This document shows, piece after piece, positions 48,796 to 56,585 of a stretch of 64,000 bases of DNA. Source of the stretch: Candidatus Woesearchaeota archaeon CG10_big_fil_rev_8_21_14_0_10_45_16. Lineage in GTDB: Archaea > Nanobdellota > Nanobdellia > Woesearchaeales > GW2011-AR9. The stretch covers positions 1-64,000 of the forward strand of contig PCXY01000004.1 in NCBI GenBank assembly GCA_002762785.1, read 5' to 3'. The notes beneath the pieces are model-generated. The model searched no databases, had not been told where the DNA came from, and saw only the letters and a list, made by a program, of their open reading frames with translations. The position numbers and the translations under genes are program-made. Numbering within the stretch: the first letter of the stretch is position 1; every line of letters starts with the position of its first letter.

Positions 48796-50013
48796 ATGCC
48801 TATCATACAAAAAATCTCAGCCAGGCAGATTCTGGACAGCCGCGGCCATCCGACCATAGAAGCGACGGTGATTACGGCAGCTTCTATCGGTATCGCTTCT
48901 GTTCCTTCCGGGGCCAGCACCGGTTCCCATGAAGCGGTAGAATTACGTGATGGGACAAAAGAATATGGCGGTTTAGGAGTCAGCAAAGCGGTACGTAATG
49001 TCAATACTGTGATCAATACTCTTCTTGTGGGAAAAGATGCTGCCAGACAAAAAGAGATCGACACGTTGATGATCAAGAAAGATGGAACTCCTAACAAGAA
49101 AAAATTGGGCGCTAATGCGATACTGGCTGTATCATTAGCTTGCGCCAAAGCTGCTGCCGGCAGCCAGCCGCTGTATGCTTATCTTCCTCGATTAGTGCCA
49201 TTCAAGACGAAAAGGTCGTTGCCTCGACCGTTCTTCAACGTTATCAACGGCGGCAAACATGCGGATAACAATCTGGCCGTGCAGGAGTTCATGATCGCGC
49301 CGCGTCTTTCTTCGTTTAAGAAAAATCTGCAAGCCGGTTCCGAGATTTACCATGCTTTGAAAAAAATTCTAGAATCAAAATATGGTAAAGGTAGTACGAC
49401 GGTCGGTGATGAAGGCGGTTTTGCACCATCGCAATTGAAGACAACTGAAGATGCGCTTAAATTATTATTAAAAGCCATCGAGAAAGCTGGCTACAAAGGG
49501 AAGGTTGACCTCGCTCTTGATTGCGCGGCGTCAGAATTTTATAAAGCTGGAAAATATGTAGTTGACGGTCGGATGCTTAGTTCATTACAATTAGGATCAT
49601 ACTATCTAAAGCTTCTTAAGAAATATCCTCTAATTTCCATCGAAGATCCTTTCCATGAAGATGATTTCACGGCTTTTACTTCTTTACGGAAGAAGACCAA
49701 AGCCCAGGTTGTCGGCGACGATCTTACGGTTACTAATCCTGAAAGGATACGGAAAGCTCTCAACGAGAAAAGTATCAGCTGCCTGCTGCTGAAAGTGAAT
49801 CAGATCGGCACCGTTACCGAAGCGTTGGAAGCAGCTTCACTGATGCATAAAGCTGGACTGAAAGTGATGGTCTCTCATCGCAGCGGAGAAACCACGGATA
49901 CATTTATCGCCGACCTGGCTGTGGCTCTCGGCTGCGGCATGATCAAAGCTGGTGCGCCTTGCCGGGGAGAAAGAGTCGCTAAGTATAATCGATTGTTAGA
50001 GATGGAAAGTTAG
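48796..50013 (+). CDS. eno: Enolase
   Basis: Glycolytic 2-phosphoglycerate dehydratase. 405 aa. ARQILDSRGHPTIEA, SVPSGASTGSHEAVELRDG, FFNVINGGKHADNNLAVQEFMIAP, VGDEGGFAP, SIEDPFHEDDF, VGDDLTVTN, LLLKVNQIGTVTEAL and MVSHRSGETTDTFIADLAVAL cover all catalytic and Mg2+-binding blocks. With the GAPDH at 54 kb it shows that the lower part of glycolysis is present. Start preceded by a short T-rich, TATA-like stretch. Confidence 0.97.
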   Translation: MPIIQKISARQILDSRGHPTIEATVITAASIGIASVPSGASTGSHEAVELRDGTKEYGGLGVSKAVRNVNTVINTLLVGKDAARQKEIDTLMIKKDGTPNKKKLGANAILAVSLACAKAAAGSQPLYAYLPRLVPFKTKRSLPRPFFNVINGGKHADNNLAVQEFMIAPRLSSFKKNLQAGSEIYHALKKILESKYGKGSTTVGDEGGFAPSQLKTTEDALKLLLKAIEKAGYKGKVDLALDCAASEFYKAGKYVVDGRMLSSLQLGSYYLKLLKKYPLISIEDPFHEDDFTAFTSLRKKTKAQVVGDDLTVTNPERIRKALNEKSISCLLLKVNQIGTVTEALEAASLMHKAGLKVMVSHRSGETTDTFIADLAVALGCGMIKAGAPCRGERVAKYNRLLEMES

Positions 50014-50014
50014 A

Positions 50015-50785
50015 TCATCGTTTTTTACGGTTGCGGTTCTTGTGGTTATCGTTCTTCTTCTTCCTATGGTTATGAAGGGCATGCTCTAGAACTTTCCATT
50101 CTTTCTGCTTCTGCTTCACTTCTTTTTTTTCTTCTTTGGCGGCTTTTTTGATCTTTTTTTCAGTCTCTTTCAGTTCTTTCTTGGTCTTCTGGACCACTTT
50201 CTTGACTTTTTTTACGTCATCGATCTTTTCCTTGCTCTTCAGGCGGTTGATATATCTCCACCAACGTTTCAGGATCAAGTTCAGCAAGGCGAAACAACTG
50301 AGGATAGCTAGGAAGAACAAGATTGCCGCGATGATGGTCGTAAGACCGATGACTATCTGCGAATAGATCATGGCTATGGCCACGTAGGCAGTGATATTTA
50401 CGGATAATGGCGACGAGACTAGGAAAGCTATCCGTTTTGGCAGGATATGGTTGAAGTTGATGAACAGTAAAAAGAATCCTTCTAACAGCAGCAGGAAGCT
50501 GATGATGGTAGCTCCAACATTGATCGTGAAGTTGTGCATCGAACCGGAATCAGCATTGAAGATTGTCCTGAACAGGTCTAAAGAGACGAAGATCAGCACC
50601 AAACTATTTCCTAAAGCAGTGTTCCAGCCTAGTTCCTCATCCTGATATCGGCTGAAATAGAAGATCATCAAGGTGATGATGACCAGTAAAGGTAAAACGA
50701 TCCAGATCATGTCCGGGTGGCTGTTAGGAGCAGTCAATAAAGTGATAAATTGTCCATAGATCTGCTGTAGGAATGACGATACCAT
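50015..50785 (-). CDS. Multi-pass membrane protein with lysine-rich tail
   Basis: 256 aa. About five hydrophobic helices in the first 170 residues (MIWIVLPLLVIITLMIFYF, ALGNSLVLIFVSLDLF, GATIISFLLLLEGFFLLFINF, SVNITAYVAIAMIYSQIVIGLTTIIAAILFFLAILSCFALLNLI). Then comes a very basic coiled-coil tail (KVVQKTKKELKETEKKIKKAAKEEKKEVKQKQKEWKVLEHALHNHRKKKNDNHKNRNRKKR). The tail could bind nucleic acids or acidic partners. No recognised family. Confidence 0.7.
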   Translation of the reverse strand: MVSSFLQQIYGQFITLLTAPNSHPDMIWIVLPLLVIITLMIFYFSRYQDEELGWNTALGNSLVLIFVSLDLFRTIFNADSGSMHNFTINVGATIISFLLLLEGFFLLFINFNHILPKRIAFLVSSPLSVNITAYVAIAMIYSQIVIGLTTIIAAILFFLAILSCFALLNLILKRWWRYINRLKSKEKIDDVKKVKKVVQKTKKELKETEKKIKKAAKEEKKEVKQKQKEWKVLEHALHNHRKKKNDNHKNRNRKKR

Positions 50786-50882
50786 CTCTTTGATTTTTAG
50801 GCTTTTTTTATGCTATTTAAAGATATCGAATAAAGCACAATAATACATAACCTTTTTAATATAGATTCACTACCAGAGCCAT

Positions 50883-52778
50883 ATGGTAAAAGAGGCCTTC
50901 CTGGTCATGTGCCGGGAGAAAGGTTATTCTCGGGAACATCTAGACCTGTTTATGGAAGCATTAGAATTCTCACAGACAGTATTAGGCGACAAAAAAAGAC
51001 TCTCGGGCGACTCTTTCTTTGAACATAACTGCCGCACGGCGATGATCTTAGTGGAGAACAACGCCGAGCCGGAGACGATCGTAGCAGGTCTGCTGAACGG
51101 AGTCCTCAAGCATAAAGGCAGCCGGGAGATCCTGGAACGATTTGGTTCTGAACGGGTAGAGCTGCTGCACGGAGTAGAAGACATCTCTACCGTCAAGTCA
51201 AAGAACATTCAGTTAGAAGCCGATGCCCTGCGTAAGATCCTGCTGACAACGTTGAAAGATGTCCGGGTGATATTGGTCAAGTTAGCGGCAAAGATCGACA
51301 ATCTCAAGACGATAGCGGCCTTGCCGTCGAAAGATCAGAAACGGATCGCGGAAGAGGTGCTGGAGATCTATGCTCCTCTTGCTTATCGTCTTGGTCTTGA
51401 GAAGATGAGGGTGGCTCTCGAGAATCTGGCTTTCCGTATCGTCAATCCCCGGAAATACGAAGAGATCAGCAAGTTTCTGGAAGAGTCGCAGGAACAACGG
51501 CAGAAGAACATCGAACAAGCCATGTCTATCATCAAAGAAAAAGCTGCCGGCTCCATCCCGATCCTGGCTGTCAAAGGGAGACCGAAACACGTTTACAGTA
51601 TCTACCGTAAGATGAAGAGCCGCGGTGTCAGGCTGAACAAACAGTACGATCTCCTGGGCATCAGGCTGATCGTCCCGGAAGAGAAAGATTGTTACAATCT
51701 TCTTGGTCTCTTGCACGAGATCTTTGAACCGATCGAAGACCGGCTGAAGGATTACATCTCCAATCCTAAACATAATTTTTATCGTTCTATCCACACTGGT
51801 GTGAAACTGCCTAGCGGCAGCATCCTGGAGATCCAGATCAGGACGCCGGAGATGGACGAGCTGGCTGAGGAAGGGATCGCCGCCCATTGGAAGTACAAAG
51901 GGGTCAAGTCAGATACTTTCTTCGACAAGAAACTGGCCTGGCTGAAGGCCTTGTTACAGATGCAGAAAGGCGACGAGAACAAAGAGTTTCTGGAAACGGT
52001 CAAAGTGGACATCTTTGGCGACAAGCTCCATTGCTACACGCCAAAGGGTGATGTGAAAGAGCTGCCGCAAAATGCCACTTTATTGGATTTTGCCTATGCT
52101 GTCCATGAACACGTCGGTAACCAGGCCATAGCCGGCCGGGTCAACGGAAAATTTGTCTCGCTGAAGCATAAGCTGAAGACCGGCGACATCGTGGAAGTGT
52201 TGACGAACAAGAACCAAAGACCGAGAAGAGGCTGGATCAAGATCGTCCAGTCGGCGAAAGCGCGGCAGAGGATCAGAAGAAGCCTGCGCGAGTTCGAGAA
52301 ACTGCCGGCTTTCCATTATCGCAGGCTTAAGCCGTTAGTAAAAGATGAACAGAACCTTCTGGTCAATTCAGAAGAATTTCCTAATGCCATGTGCATCCTG
52401 GCTAAATGCTGCCGGGCTTTGCCGGGAGATGATATCGTCGGCTTGTTGACCAAAAGAAGAGTTGTCTCGGTGCATCGTGAAGACTGCCGGGATGCTTTGA
52501 AAGAAGAGGAACGCTGGACTTCCGTCGTCTGGAAAGAGACGTTTAACCAGAAGATCAAGTTCTTTATCCTGGCTAGTGAGAGAAGCGGCCTGTTGGCCGA
52601 TCTGCTGCATACCATCGCCAATGCCGGGTTTGAAGTTAAAGAAGCCAAAGCCAAGCTGATCGATTCTGCGGTGGCAGAATGCTCATTCCAGGTCGTTCCC
52701 CGGGATCTAGAGCAGCTGCAGGAACTGGTAAAGCGGGTCGGCAAGGTGAAGGGGCTGAGAAAGATCTATTTTGAATGA
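50883..52778 (+). CDS. rel: RelA/SpoT-type (p)ppGpp synthetase with degraded hydrolase domain
   Basis: 631 aa with full long-RSH layout. HD region 40-200: SFFEHNCRTAMIL keeps the first His, but the HD pair reads LLNGVLKH (72-73 NG) and the later ADRLHN block reads AAKIDN, so hydrolase residues are lost. Synthetase 225-345: VKGRPKHVYSIYRKMK, YDLLGIRLIV, NFYRSIHTGV, EIQIRTPEMDELAEEGIAAHWKYKG, all conserved, including Asp256 and Glu316. TGS at ~375-440 (VDIFGDKLHCYTPKGDVKELPQNATLLDFAYAVH), then a zinc-finger-like region with CILAKCCRALPGD, and a C-terminal ACT domain. Probably synthesises but does not degrade the alarmone. Rare in archaea. Confidence 0.93.
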   Translation: MVKEAFLVMCREKGYSREHLDLFMEALEFSQTVLGDKKRLSGDSFFEHNCRTAMILVENNAEPETIVAGLLNGVLKHKGSREILERFGSERVELLHGVEDISTVKSKNIQLEADALRKILLTTLKDVRVILVKLAAKIDNLKTIAALPSKDQKRIAEEVLEIYAPLAYRLGLEKMRVALENLAFRIVNPRKYEEISKFLEESQEQRQKNIEQAMSIIKEKAAGSIPILAVKGRPKHVYSIYRKMKSRGVRLNKQYDLLGIRLIVPEEKDCYNLLGLLHEIFEPIEDRLKDYISNPKHNFYRSIHTGVKLPSGSILEIQIRTPEMDELAEEGIAAHWKYKGVKSDTFFDKKLAWLKALLQMQKGDENKEFLETVKVDIFGDKLHCYTPKGDVKELPQNATLLDFAYAVHEHVGNQAIAGRVNGKFVSLKHKLKTGDIVEVLTNKNQRPRRGWIKIVQSAKARQRIRRSLREFEKLPAFHYRRLKPLVKDEQNLLVNSEEFPNAMCILAKCCRALPGDDIVGLLTKRRVVSVHREDCRDALKEEERWTSVVWKETFNQKIKFFILASERSGLLADLLHTIANAGFEVKEAKAKLIDSAVAECSFQVVPRDLEQLQELVKRVGKVKGLRKIYFE

Positions 52779-52903
52779 ATAGTGAAGGAATACTGGGAAA
52801 TATATTCTATACTACTTATTCCCCCTCTTCTCTATACTGTAAGAATGAAAAGATTATATAGTAGTCTAGCCTCCACAACAGCAATTGCCTTTGAGGTGAG
52901 AAG

Positions 52904-53281
52904 ATGGACATACGAAAAACCAGGACCTGCGAACGATGCAGCGTTCAGACGCCTTTGGATAAGGTACGGCTGATCCCTAAAAGCCAGGACAAGAATGTGT
53001 TAGTGTGCATGGATTGCGCTGAATTTCTCAAAAAAGCATCGATGTCGAGAGTATCTGATATCACTCTTAAACAACCCCCCATCAAGAACATCTATGCGCC
53101 GAAAGAACCGCTCAAGCCGTTTGTTCCTAAGGAGCTTCGCCCTTCTCCCGGCCAGAAGCTGAAAGAAGTCCCTCCCCGCCAGATGTTCTGCAGCCGCTGC
53201 AAGTATGAGTTCACCGTAAAAGCGGCCGTCAAAGTCTGTCCTTACTGCGGCCGTGATGACAAGCTTGTCCGGAAATCCTGA
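52904..53281 (+). CDS. Double zinc-ribbon protein (paralogue 3 of 3)
   Basis: 125 aa. CERC and CMDC form the first ribbon (9-40); CSRC and CPYC the second (FCSRCKYEFTVKAAVKVCPYCGRDD, ~98-118); a proline-rich linker joins them (PPIKNIYAPKEPLKPFVPKELRPSP). Preceded by GAGGTGAG, a clear ribosome binding site, unlike many genes here. Same layout as the proteins at 15354 and 17091. The next gene (53284) starts 2 bases after its stop, so they form an operon. Confidence 0.75.
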   Translation: MDIRKTRTCERCSVQTPLDKVRLIPKSQDKNVLVCMDCAEFLKKASMSRVSDITLKQPPIKNIYAPKEPLKPFVPKELRPSPGQKLKEVPPRQMFCSRCKYEFTVKAAVKVCPYCGRDDKLVRKS

Positions 53282-53283
53282 AA

Positions 53284-54048
53284 ATGCTCTACATCCATAA
53301 ATTCTCAGACCTTACGAGAAGGGTGGCTGAAGCGGAAAGTATCTCGTTGGTACGGGATTTTAGGCAGAAGCTGAAACCTCCGGTGAACCAAGAACAGTTT
53401 AAAGAATTCTTCCAGAACTGTGTTGTCAGTGATTCCGGCATCATGGAGATGGAACAGGCGCGAAAGATTCTAGAGCCGGTCTTCCAGAAAGCACAGTCGC
53501 TGCTTCTGGAACGTAATCCATTACATGAGCCGATCAGCCTGCAGCGTTTCATCCGGTCGTTACAGACAGTTCCGGCAGCTTTGGATGCTAACATCGCCTT
53601 CGCCAAAGAGATGAGAGACCAGCTTCCTGTCCTTCTTCAGACAGCTCCCCAGCTCTTCAGCCGTATCAGGACAGCTCAGACCAGGGAGGAGAAGATGCAG
53701 GTCGACAGGGACCTGAACCAGATGTTTCAAGGATTGTTAAGGAACACCGAATTTCATTTCAAAGCTGACGATCTTATCAACGAAGGTCATGTGGAGATGA
53801 TCAAGAGTCTTACTGAAGGCATGGAAAGAGGTTTCTTCTTCCATGTTACTTTAGAGGAAGAGATCAAAAAGCTGCCGTTCCAGCATATCAAAAGCCGTAT
53901 CCCTGCCGAGAGGCTGAATGAGGCAGCAGAATTGGAGATGGATTTGCAGTTGATCAGGAAAGGCATCATGCGCGCTTATGATAACAACATGAAAGCGATC
54001 GAGACAGCGGTGCTCCTTTATTCTGGAGTGAAATGGGCGATGAGTTAA
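53284..54048 (+). CDS. Helical protein of unknown function
   Basis: 254 aa, almost all helical by eye (RKILEPVFQKAQSLLLERNPL, FIRSLQTVPAALDANIAFAKEMRDQLPVLLQ, TLEEEIKKLPFQHIKSRIPAERLNEAAELEMDLQLIRKGIMRAYDNNMKAIETA). No signal peptide, no obvious catalytic motif. Two bases downstream of the zinc-ribbon gene, so co-expressed with it. Its end overlaps the gap gene convergently by 4 bases. Confidence 0.65.
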   Translation: MLYIHKFSDLTRRVAEAESISLVRDFRQKLKPPVNQEQFKEFFQNCVVSDSGIMEMEQARKILEPVFQKAQSLLLERNPLHEPISLQRFIRSLQTVPAALDANIAFAKEMRDQLPVLLQTAPQLFSRIRTAQTREEKMQVDRDLNQMFQGLLRNTEFHFKADDLINEGHVEMIKSLTEGMERGFFFHVTLEEEIKKLPFQHIKSRIPAERLNEAAELEMDLQLIRKGIMRAYDNNMKAIETAVLLYSGVKWAMS

Positions 54049-55061
54049 GAGATGAACTTGATCATGTCGACCATGCGGCTACTGTAACCCCATTCGTTGT
54101 CATACCAGGCAACAACCTTGAGGATTTTTTTATCGACGACCGTCGTCAGTTTAGAATCGAAGATTGCAGAATGGGGATTATGGATGATATCGCTGGAGAC
54201 CAGCTGGTCTTCTGAATATTCTATTATCCTCTTCATATTGCCCATGGCAGCTTTCCTGAAAATCTTATTTACTTCTTCAGCTGTTACCTCGCGGTTAGTC
54301 TCGATGGTGAAATCAGTGACGCTGCCGTCGGTGATCGGCACGCGGAAAGCCAGCCCTCTTACTTTACCTTGCAGTTCGGGGATGGCTTCTACTGCCGCCA
54401 CATCAGCGCCGGTAGAGGTGGGGATGATGTTGATGCCGGCCGCTCTTGCCCTCCGCAGGTCTTTATCTGGTCCGTCGACCACTTTCTGGCTGGCGGTGTA
54501 AGCATGGATAGTTGTGAAAGTGCAGCGTTTGATACCGACATGATCCTGGATAACTTTTAGTATCGGAGCCACACAGTTGGTGGTGCAGGAAGCGTTGGAG
54601 ATGATCTGATGTTTCTTTTTGTTGTAATTTTTCTCGTTGACGCCAAGGACGACGGTTGCCGTGTTTACGGGACAAACTTTTTCCGCTTCACATTTGCAGG
54701 GAGCGGAGATGATCACCTTCTTCGCTCCAGCTTTTAGATGGACGGCTGCTTTATAGGGGTCGGTGAAATGTCCGGTGCTTTCAACGACAACATCTATCCT
54801 TAGTTTTTTCCAAGGTAATTTAGCTGGATCTTTTTCAGCGAAGACTTTCATCTTCTTCTTGCCGACGCTAAGGGTGCTGTCGGTATGGCTGATGGTCTCC
54901 GGCAGGACGCCATGGACAGAATCATATTTCAGAAGATGCGCCAAGGTCTTGTTATCAGTCAGATCATTTACCGCCACAATGTTGATCTTGGGATCTTTGT
55001 AGGCAGCCCTGAAGACCATCCTTCCTATTCTTCCAAAACCATTGATAGCGACGTTGATCAT
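54045..55061 (-). CDS. gap: Glyceraldehyde-3-phosphate dehydrogenase, class I (bacterial type)
   Basis: 338 aa. NAD-binding INGFGRIGRMVFRAAY and VAVNDLTD (Asp after the second beta strand suggests NAD preference), SNASCTTNCVAPILKVI with the catalytic Cys, TIHAYTASQKVVDGP with the catalytic His, RRARAAGINIIPTSTGAD, and WYDNEWGYSSRMVDMI. This is the bacterial/eukaryotic class I enzyme; most archaea use the unrelated-looking class II form. An unusual Cys-rich insert (SAPCKCEAEKVCPVNTATVVLGVNE) replaces the common S-P-x-x-D-x-P region. Divergent from the GNAT gene. Confidence 0.95.
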   Translation of the reverse strand: MINVAINGFGRIGRMVFRAAYKDPKINIVAVNDLTDNKTLAHLLKYDSVHGVLPETISHTDSTLSVGKKKMKVFAEKDPAKLPWKKLRIDVVVESTGHFTDPYKAAVHLKAGAKKVIISAPCKCEAEKVCPVNTATVVLGVNEKNYNKKKHQIISNASCTTNCVAPILKVIQDHVGIKRCTFTTIHAYTASQKVVDGPDKDLRRARAAGINIIPTSTGADVAAVEAIPELQGKVRGLAFRVPITDGSVTDFTIETNREVTAEEVNKIFRKAAMGNMKRIIEYSEDQLVSSDIIHNPHSAIFDSKLTTVVDKKILKVVAWYDNEWGYSSRMVDMIKFIS

Positions 55062-55188
55062 GATAACACCTCTTTACAGCAGAAGAAGGCGTTAGGTTTT
55101 ATATAGGTTTTGTCTGGGGTGATTTCTGGACCAAAGTATATTCCCTATATACACAATATTAAAGAACGCCAGCATCATCTCTTTATAT

Positions 55189-55653
55189 ATGACCGTCCGG
55201 ACTGCTGTCGAACAGGATCTGCAACAGGTTGTCAGTCTCTATCAATCATTCTTCCCGGCGCATAATATCTTCCGGAAGGAAGAATCTGAGATCCTCACGT
55301 ACCTTCAGGAGAAGATGAAGAAAGACACGCTTCTAGTCTATGAGGAAAAACATATCATCAAAGCAGCGTTATTCTTAGTATTAAAGACCAAGACCGAGGA
55401 TCATGCCCTTTGGAAGCTTCGCCATTTCGCTTTCGACACCCTGCAGGAAGCTTCTATCTTGATCCAGGAAGCTGAAAAACGGATTTCAGCATCATCAGGA
55501 TCCGCGAAAGTGGAAGTAACCTTAGCTGAAGATGAAGAAGGACTGCAATTCTATGAAAAACAAGGCTATAAGCGGGAAGGCAGATTATCTGACCATTACC
55601 GAAAAGGCGAATTCTGCGTGGTGCTGGGGAAGAACTTTCCTTCAAATGGATAG
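55189..55653 (+). CDS. GNAT-family N-acetyltransferase
   Basis: 154 aa. VRTAVEQDLQQVVSLYQSFFP at the N-terminus and ASILIQEAEKRISASSGSAKVEVTLAEDEEGLQFYEKQGYKREGRLSDHYRKGEFCVVLGKN at the C-terminus follow the GNAT pattern (beta4-alpha3 and the Y-E-K-x-G-F/Y motif). The acetyl-CoA loop is less clear than usual. Substrate unknown. TATA-like CTTTATATATG overlaps the start region. Confidence 0.75.
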   Translation: MTVRTAVEQDLQQVVSLYQSFFPAHNIFRKEESEILTYLQEKMKKDTLLVYEEKHIIKAALFLVLKTKTEDHALWKLRHFAFDTLQEASILIQEAEKRISASSGSAKVEVTLAEDEEGLQFYEKQGYKREGRLSDHYRKGEFCVVLGKNFPSNG

Positions 55654-55688
55654 GTACTTTTAAATACCAGAAAACCGTTGCTCTTAAC

Positions 55689-55988
55689 ATGGTCGCAGCC
55701 AAAAATTTGACAGTAAGAGAGATAGCTAAAGTAGCTGTGCCCATACTAAAGAGAAATGGTGTTCCCAAAGCAGGAATCTTTGGTTCTTATGCAACTGGTA
55801 AAGCTAAAAAACAGAGCGATATCGATATCCTTGTAAAGACAAGAAAAGGGACAAGTTTATTTGATTTTGCTGGAATCAAGATTGAACTTGAGGAAAATCT
55901 GCATAAGAAAGTTGATCTCGTTGAGTATAGTGCCATCAAGCCTCTGATCAGAGATTCTATCCTCCAACATGAGGTAAAGGTATTATGA
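55689..55988 (+). CDS. MNT-type nucleotidyltransferase (antitoxin of a HEPN-MNT pair)
   Basis: 99 aa. GIFGSYATGKAKKQSDIDILVKTRKGTSLFDFAGIKIELEENLHKKVDLVEYSAIKP has the GSxAxG...SDIDIL motif and the third acidic residue (DLVEY) of minimal nucleotidyltransferases. In HEPN-MNT toxin-antitoxin systems this protein AMPylates and silences the HEPN RNase. Its stop overlaps the start of a HEPN gene as ATGA, but that gene is cut after about 20 codons. The antitoxin is intact and so now lacks its partner. Confidence 0.88.
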   Translation: MVAAKNLTVREIAKVAVPILKRNGVPKAGIFGSYATGKAKKQSDIDILVKTRKGTSLFDFAGIKIELEENLHKKVDLVEYSAIKPLIRDSILQHEVKVL

Positions 55989-56071
55989 AGAGGGAAATCT
56001 CACTATATCTCATTGATATTCTTAATTGCATAGAATTGATTGAAACGCTGAGTATTCCACCACTCTATTGA
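55985..56071 (+). pseudogene. HEPN (DUF86-like) toxin gene, truncated after ~20 codons
   Basis: ATGA overlap with the MNT gene. The frame reads MKREISLYLIDILNCIELIE, the typical start of DUF86-type HEPN proteins (MKRDxxLYLxDILxxIxxIE), then changes to unrelated ETLSIPPLY and a stop. The break falls at about 56043-56050, where a hairpin-rich segment and an IS3 remnant begin. No downstream remainder with the RNase motif RxxxxH is found before 56586. Non-functional as a toxin. Confidence 0.75.
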
Positions 56072-56113
56072 GTGGTGGTTTGCAAGCAAACCACGTATCT
56101 GTTGTGGGATACT
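56051..56113. other. Branched cloverleaf-like inverted-repeat structure
   Basis: AGTATTCCAC (56051-60) pairs with GTGGGATACT (56104-113; one T-G wobble). Inside lie CACTC-TATT-GAGTG (56061-74) and a perfect palindrome GTGGTTTGC-AA-GCAAACCAC (56075-94). The arms abut exactly, so the single strand can form a closed three-way junction. CCACCACTC/GAGTGGTGG is an alternative, mutually exclusive pairing. It sits at the point where the HEPN gene is cut. It could be the end of a transposon with single-strand hairpins, or an RNA element. Confidence 0.7.
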
Positions 56114-56158
56114 TGCGCATGAAAAAGGAACTCCTACGAAAATGCCCCTCCCGAGTGT

Positions 56159-56344
56159 TTGAACAAGACAATCAAAAATGAGGGGGTGTGGATGAACGAA
56201 TATGAAACGTTGAAAGATGTGTACAGGAACATCAAAGAGTTCCTGAAGCTGTACAACACAAAAAGGTTGCACAGTAGTATCGGCTACAAGCCGCCAATTG
56301 AGTTTGAAAAAGAGCAAATATTAAATACCAGAATAATAGCTTAA
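56159..56344 (+). pseudogene. C-terminal fragment of IS3-family transposase (OrfB)
   Basis: 61 aa reading WMNEYETLKDVYRNIKEFLKLYNTKRLHSSIGYKPPIEFEKEQ. The Y-N-x-K-R-x-H-S-x-x-x-Y-x-P-x-x-F pattern is the hallmark of the end of the IS3-type DDE integrase. The catalytic DDE residues lie upstream and are missing. The second copy of the same 3' end follows in tandem. Confidence 0.85.
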
Positions 56345-56502
56345 CTTAATGGGAACCTAGAGGGAGTTCACTCCAGCTGTACAACACAAAAGGGTTGCAC
56401 AGTGGTACCGGCTACAAGCCGCCGATTGAGTTTGAAAAAGAGCAAATATTAAATACCAGAATAGTAGCTTAACTTAATGGGAACTTAGAGGGAGTTCACT
56501 CC
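56247..56502 (+). repeat. Tandem 128-bp duplication of IS3 right end
   Basis: Two direct copies, 56247-56374 and 56375-56502, each running from agctgtacaacaca to gttcactcc. Differences are a handful of substitutions (e.g. agtagtatcgg versus agtggtaccgg, aataatagc versus aatagtagc, aacctag versus aacttag). Confidence 0.85.
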
Positions 56503-56585
56503 GCATTAACAGGTTACTAGGAATGGGAAAAGAGCTAATTTTGATATTCATCAGAATTACAAGGATTTCATATTAGTCAGAGATC

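Larger units (their letters stand above)
56125..56502 (+). mobile_element. IS3-family remnant, internally deleted, 3' end duplicated
   Basis: GGAACTCC near 56125 resembles, in inverse orientation, the right end ...GGGAGTTCACTCC. Only the last ~60 codons of the transposase remain (56159-56344). The 128-base segment from AGCTGTACAACAC to TTCACTCC occurs twice in tandem (56247-56374 and 56375-56502) with few differences. No full transposase is in the window, so the copy cannot move by itself. Confidence 0.75.

Noticed and set aside
51282-51887. 201-aa minus-strand ORF
   Set aside because: Antisense to the conserved Rel synthetase domain.
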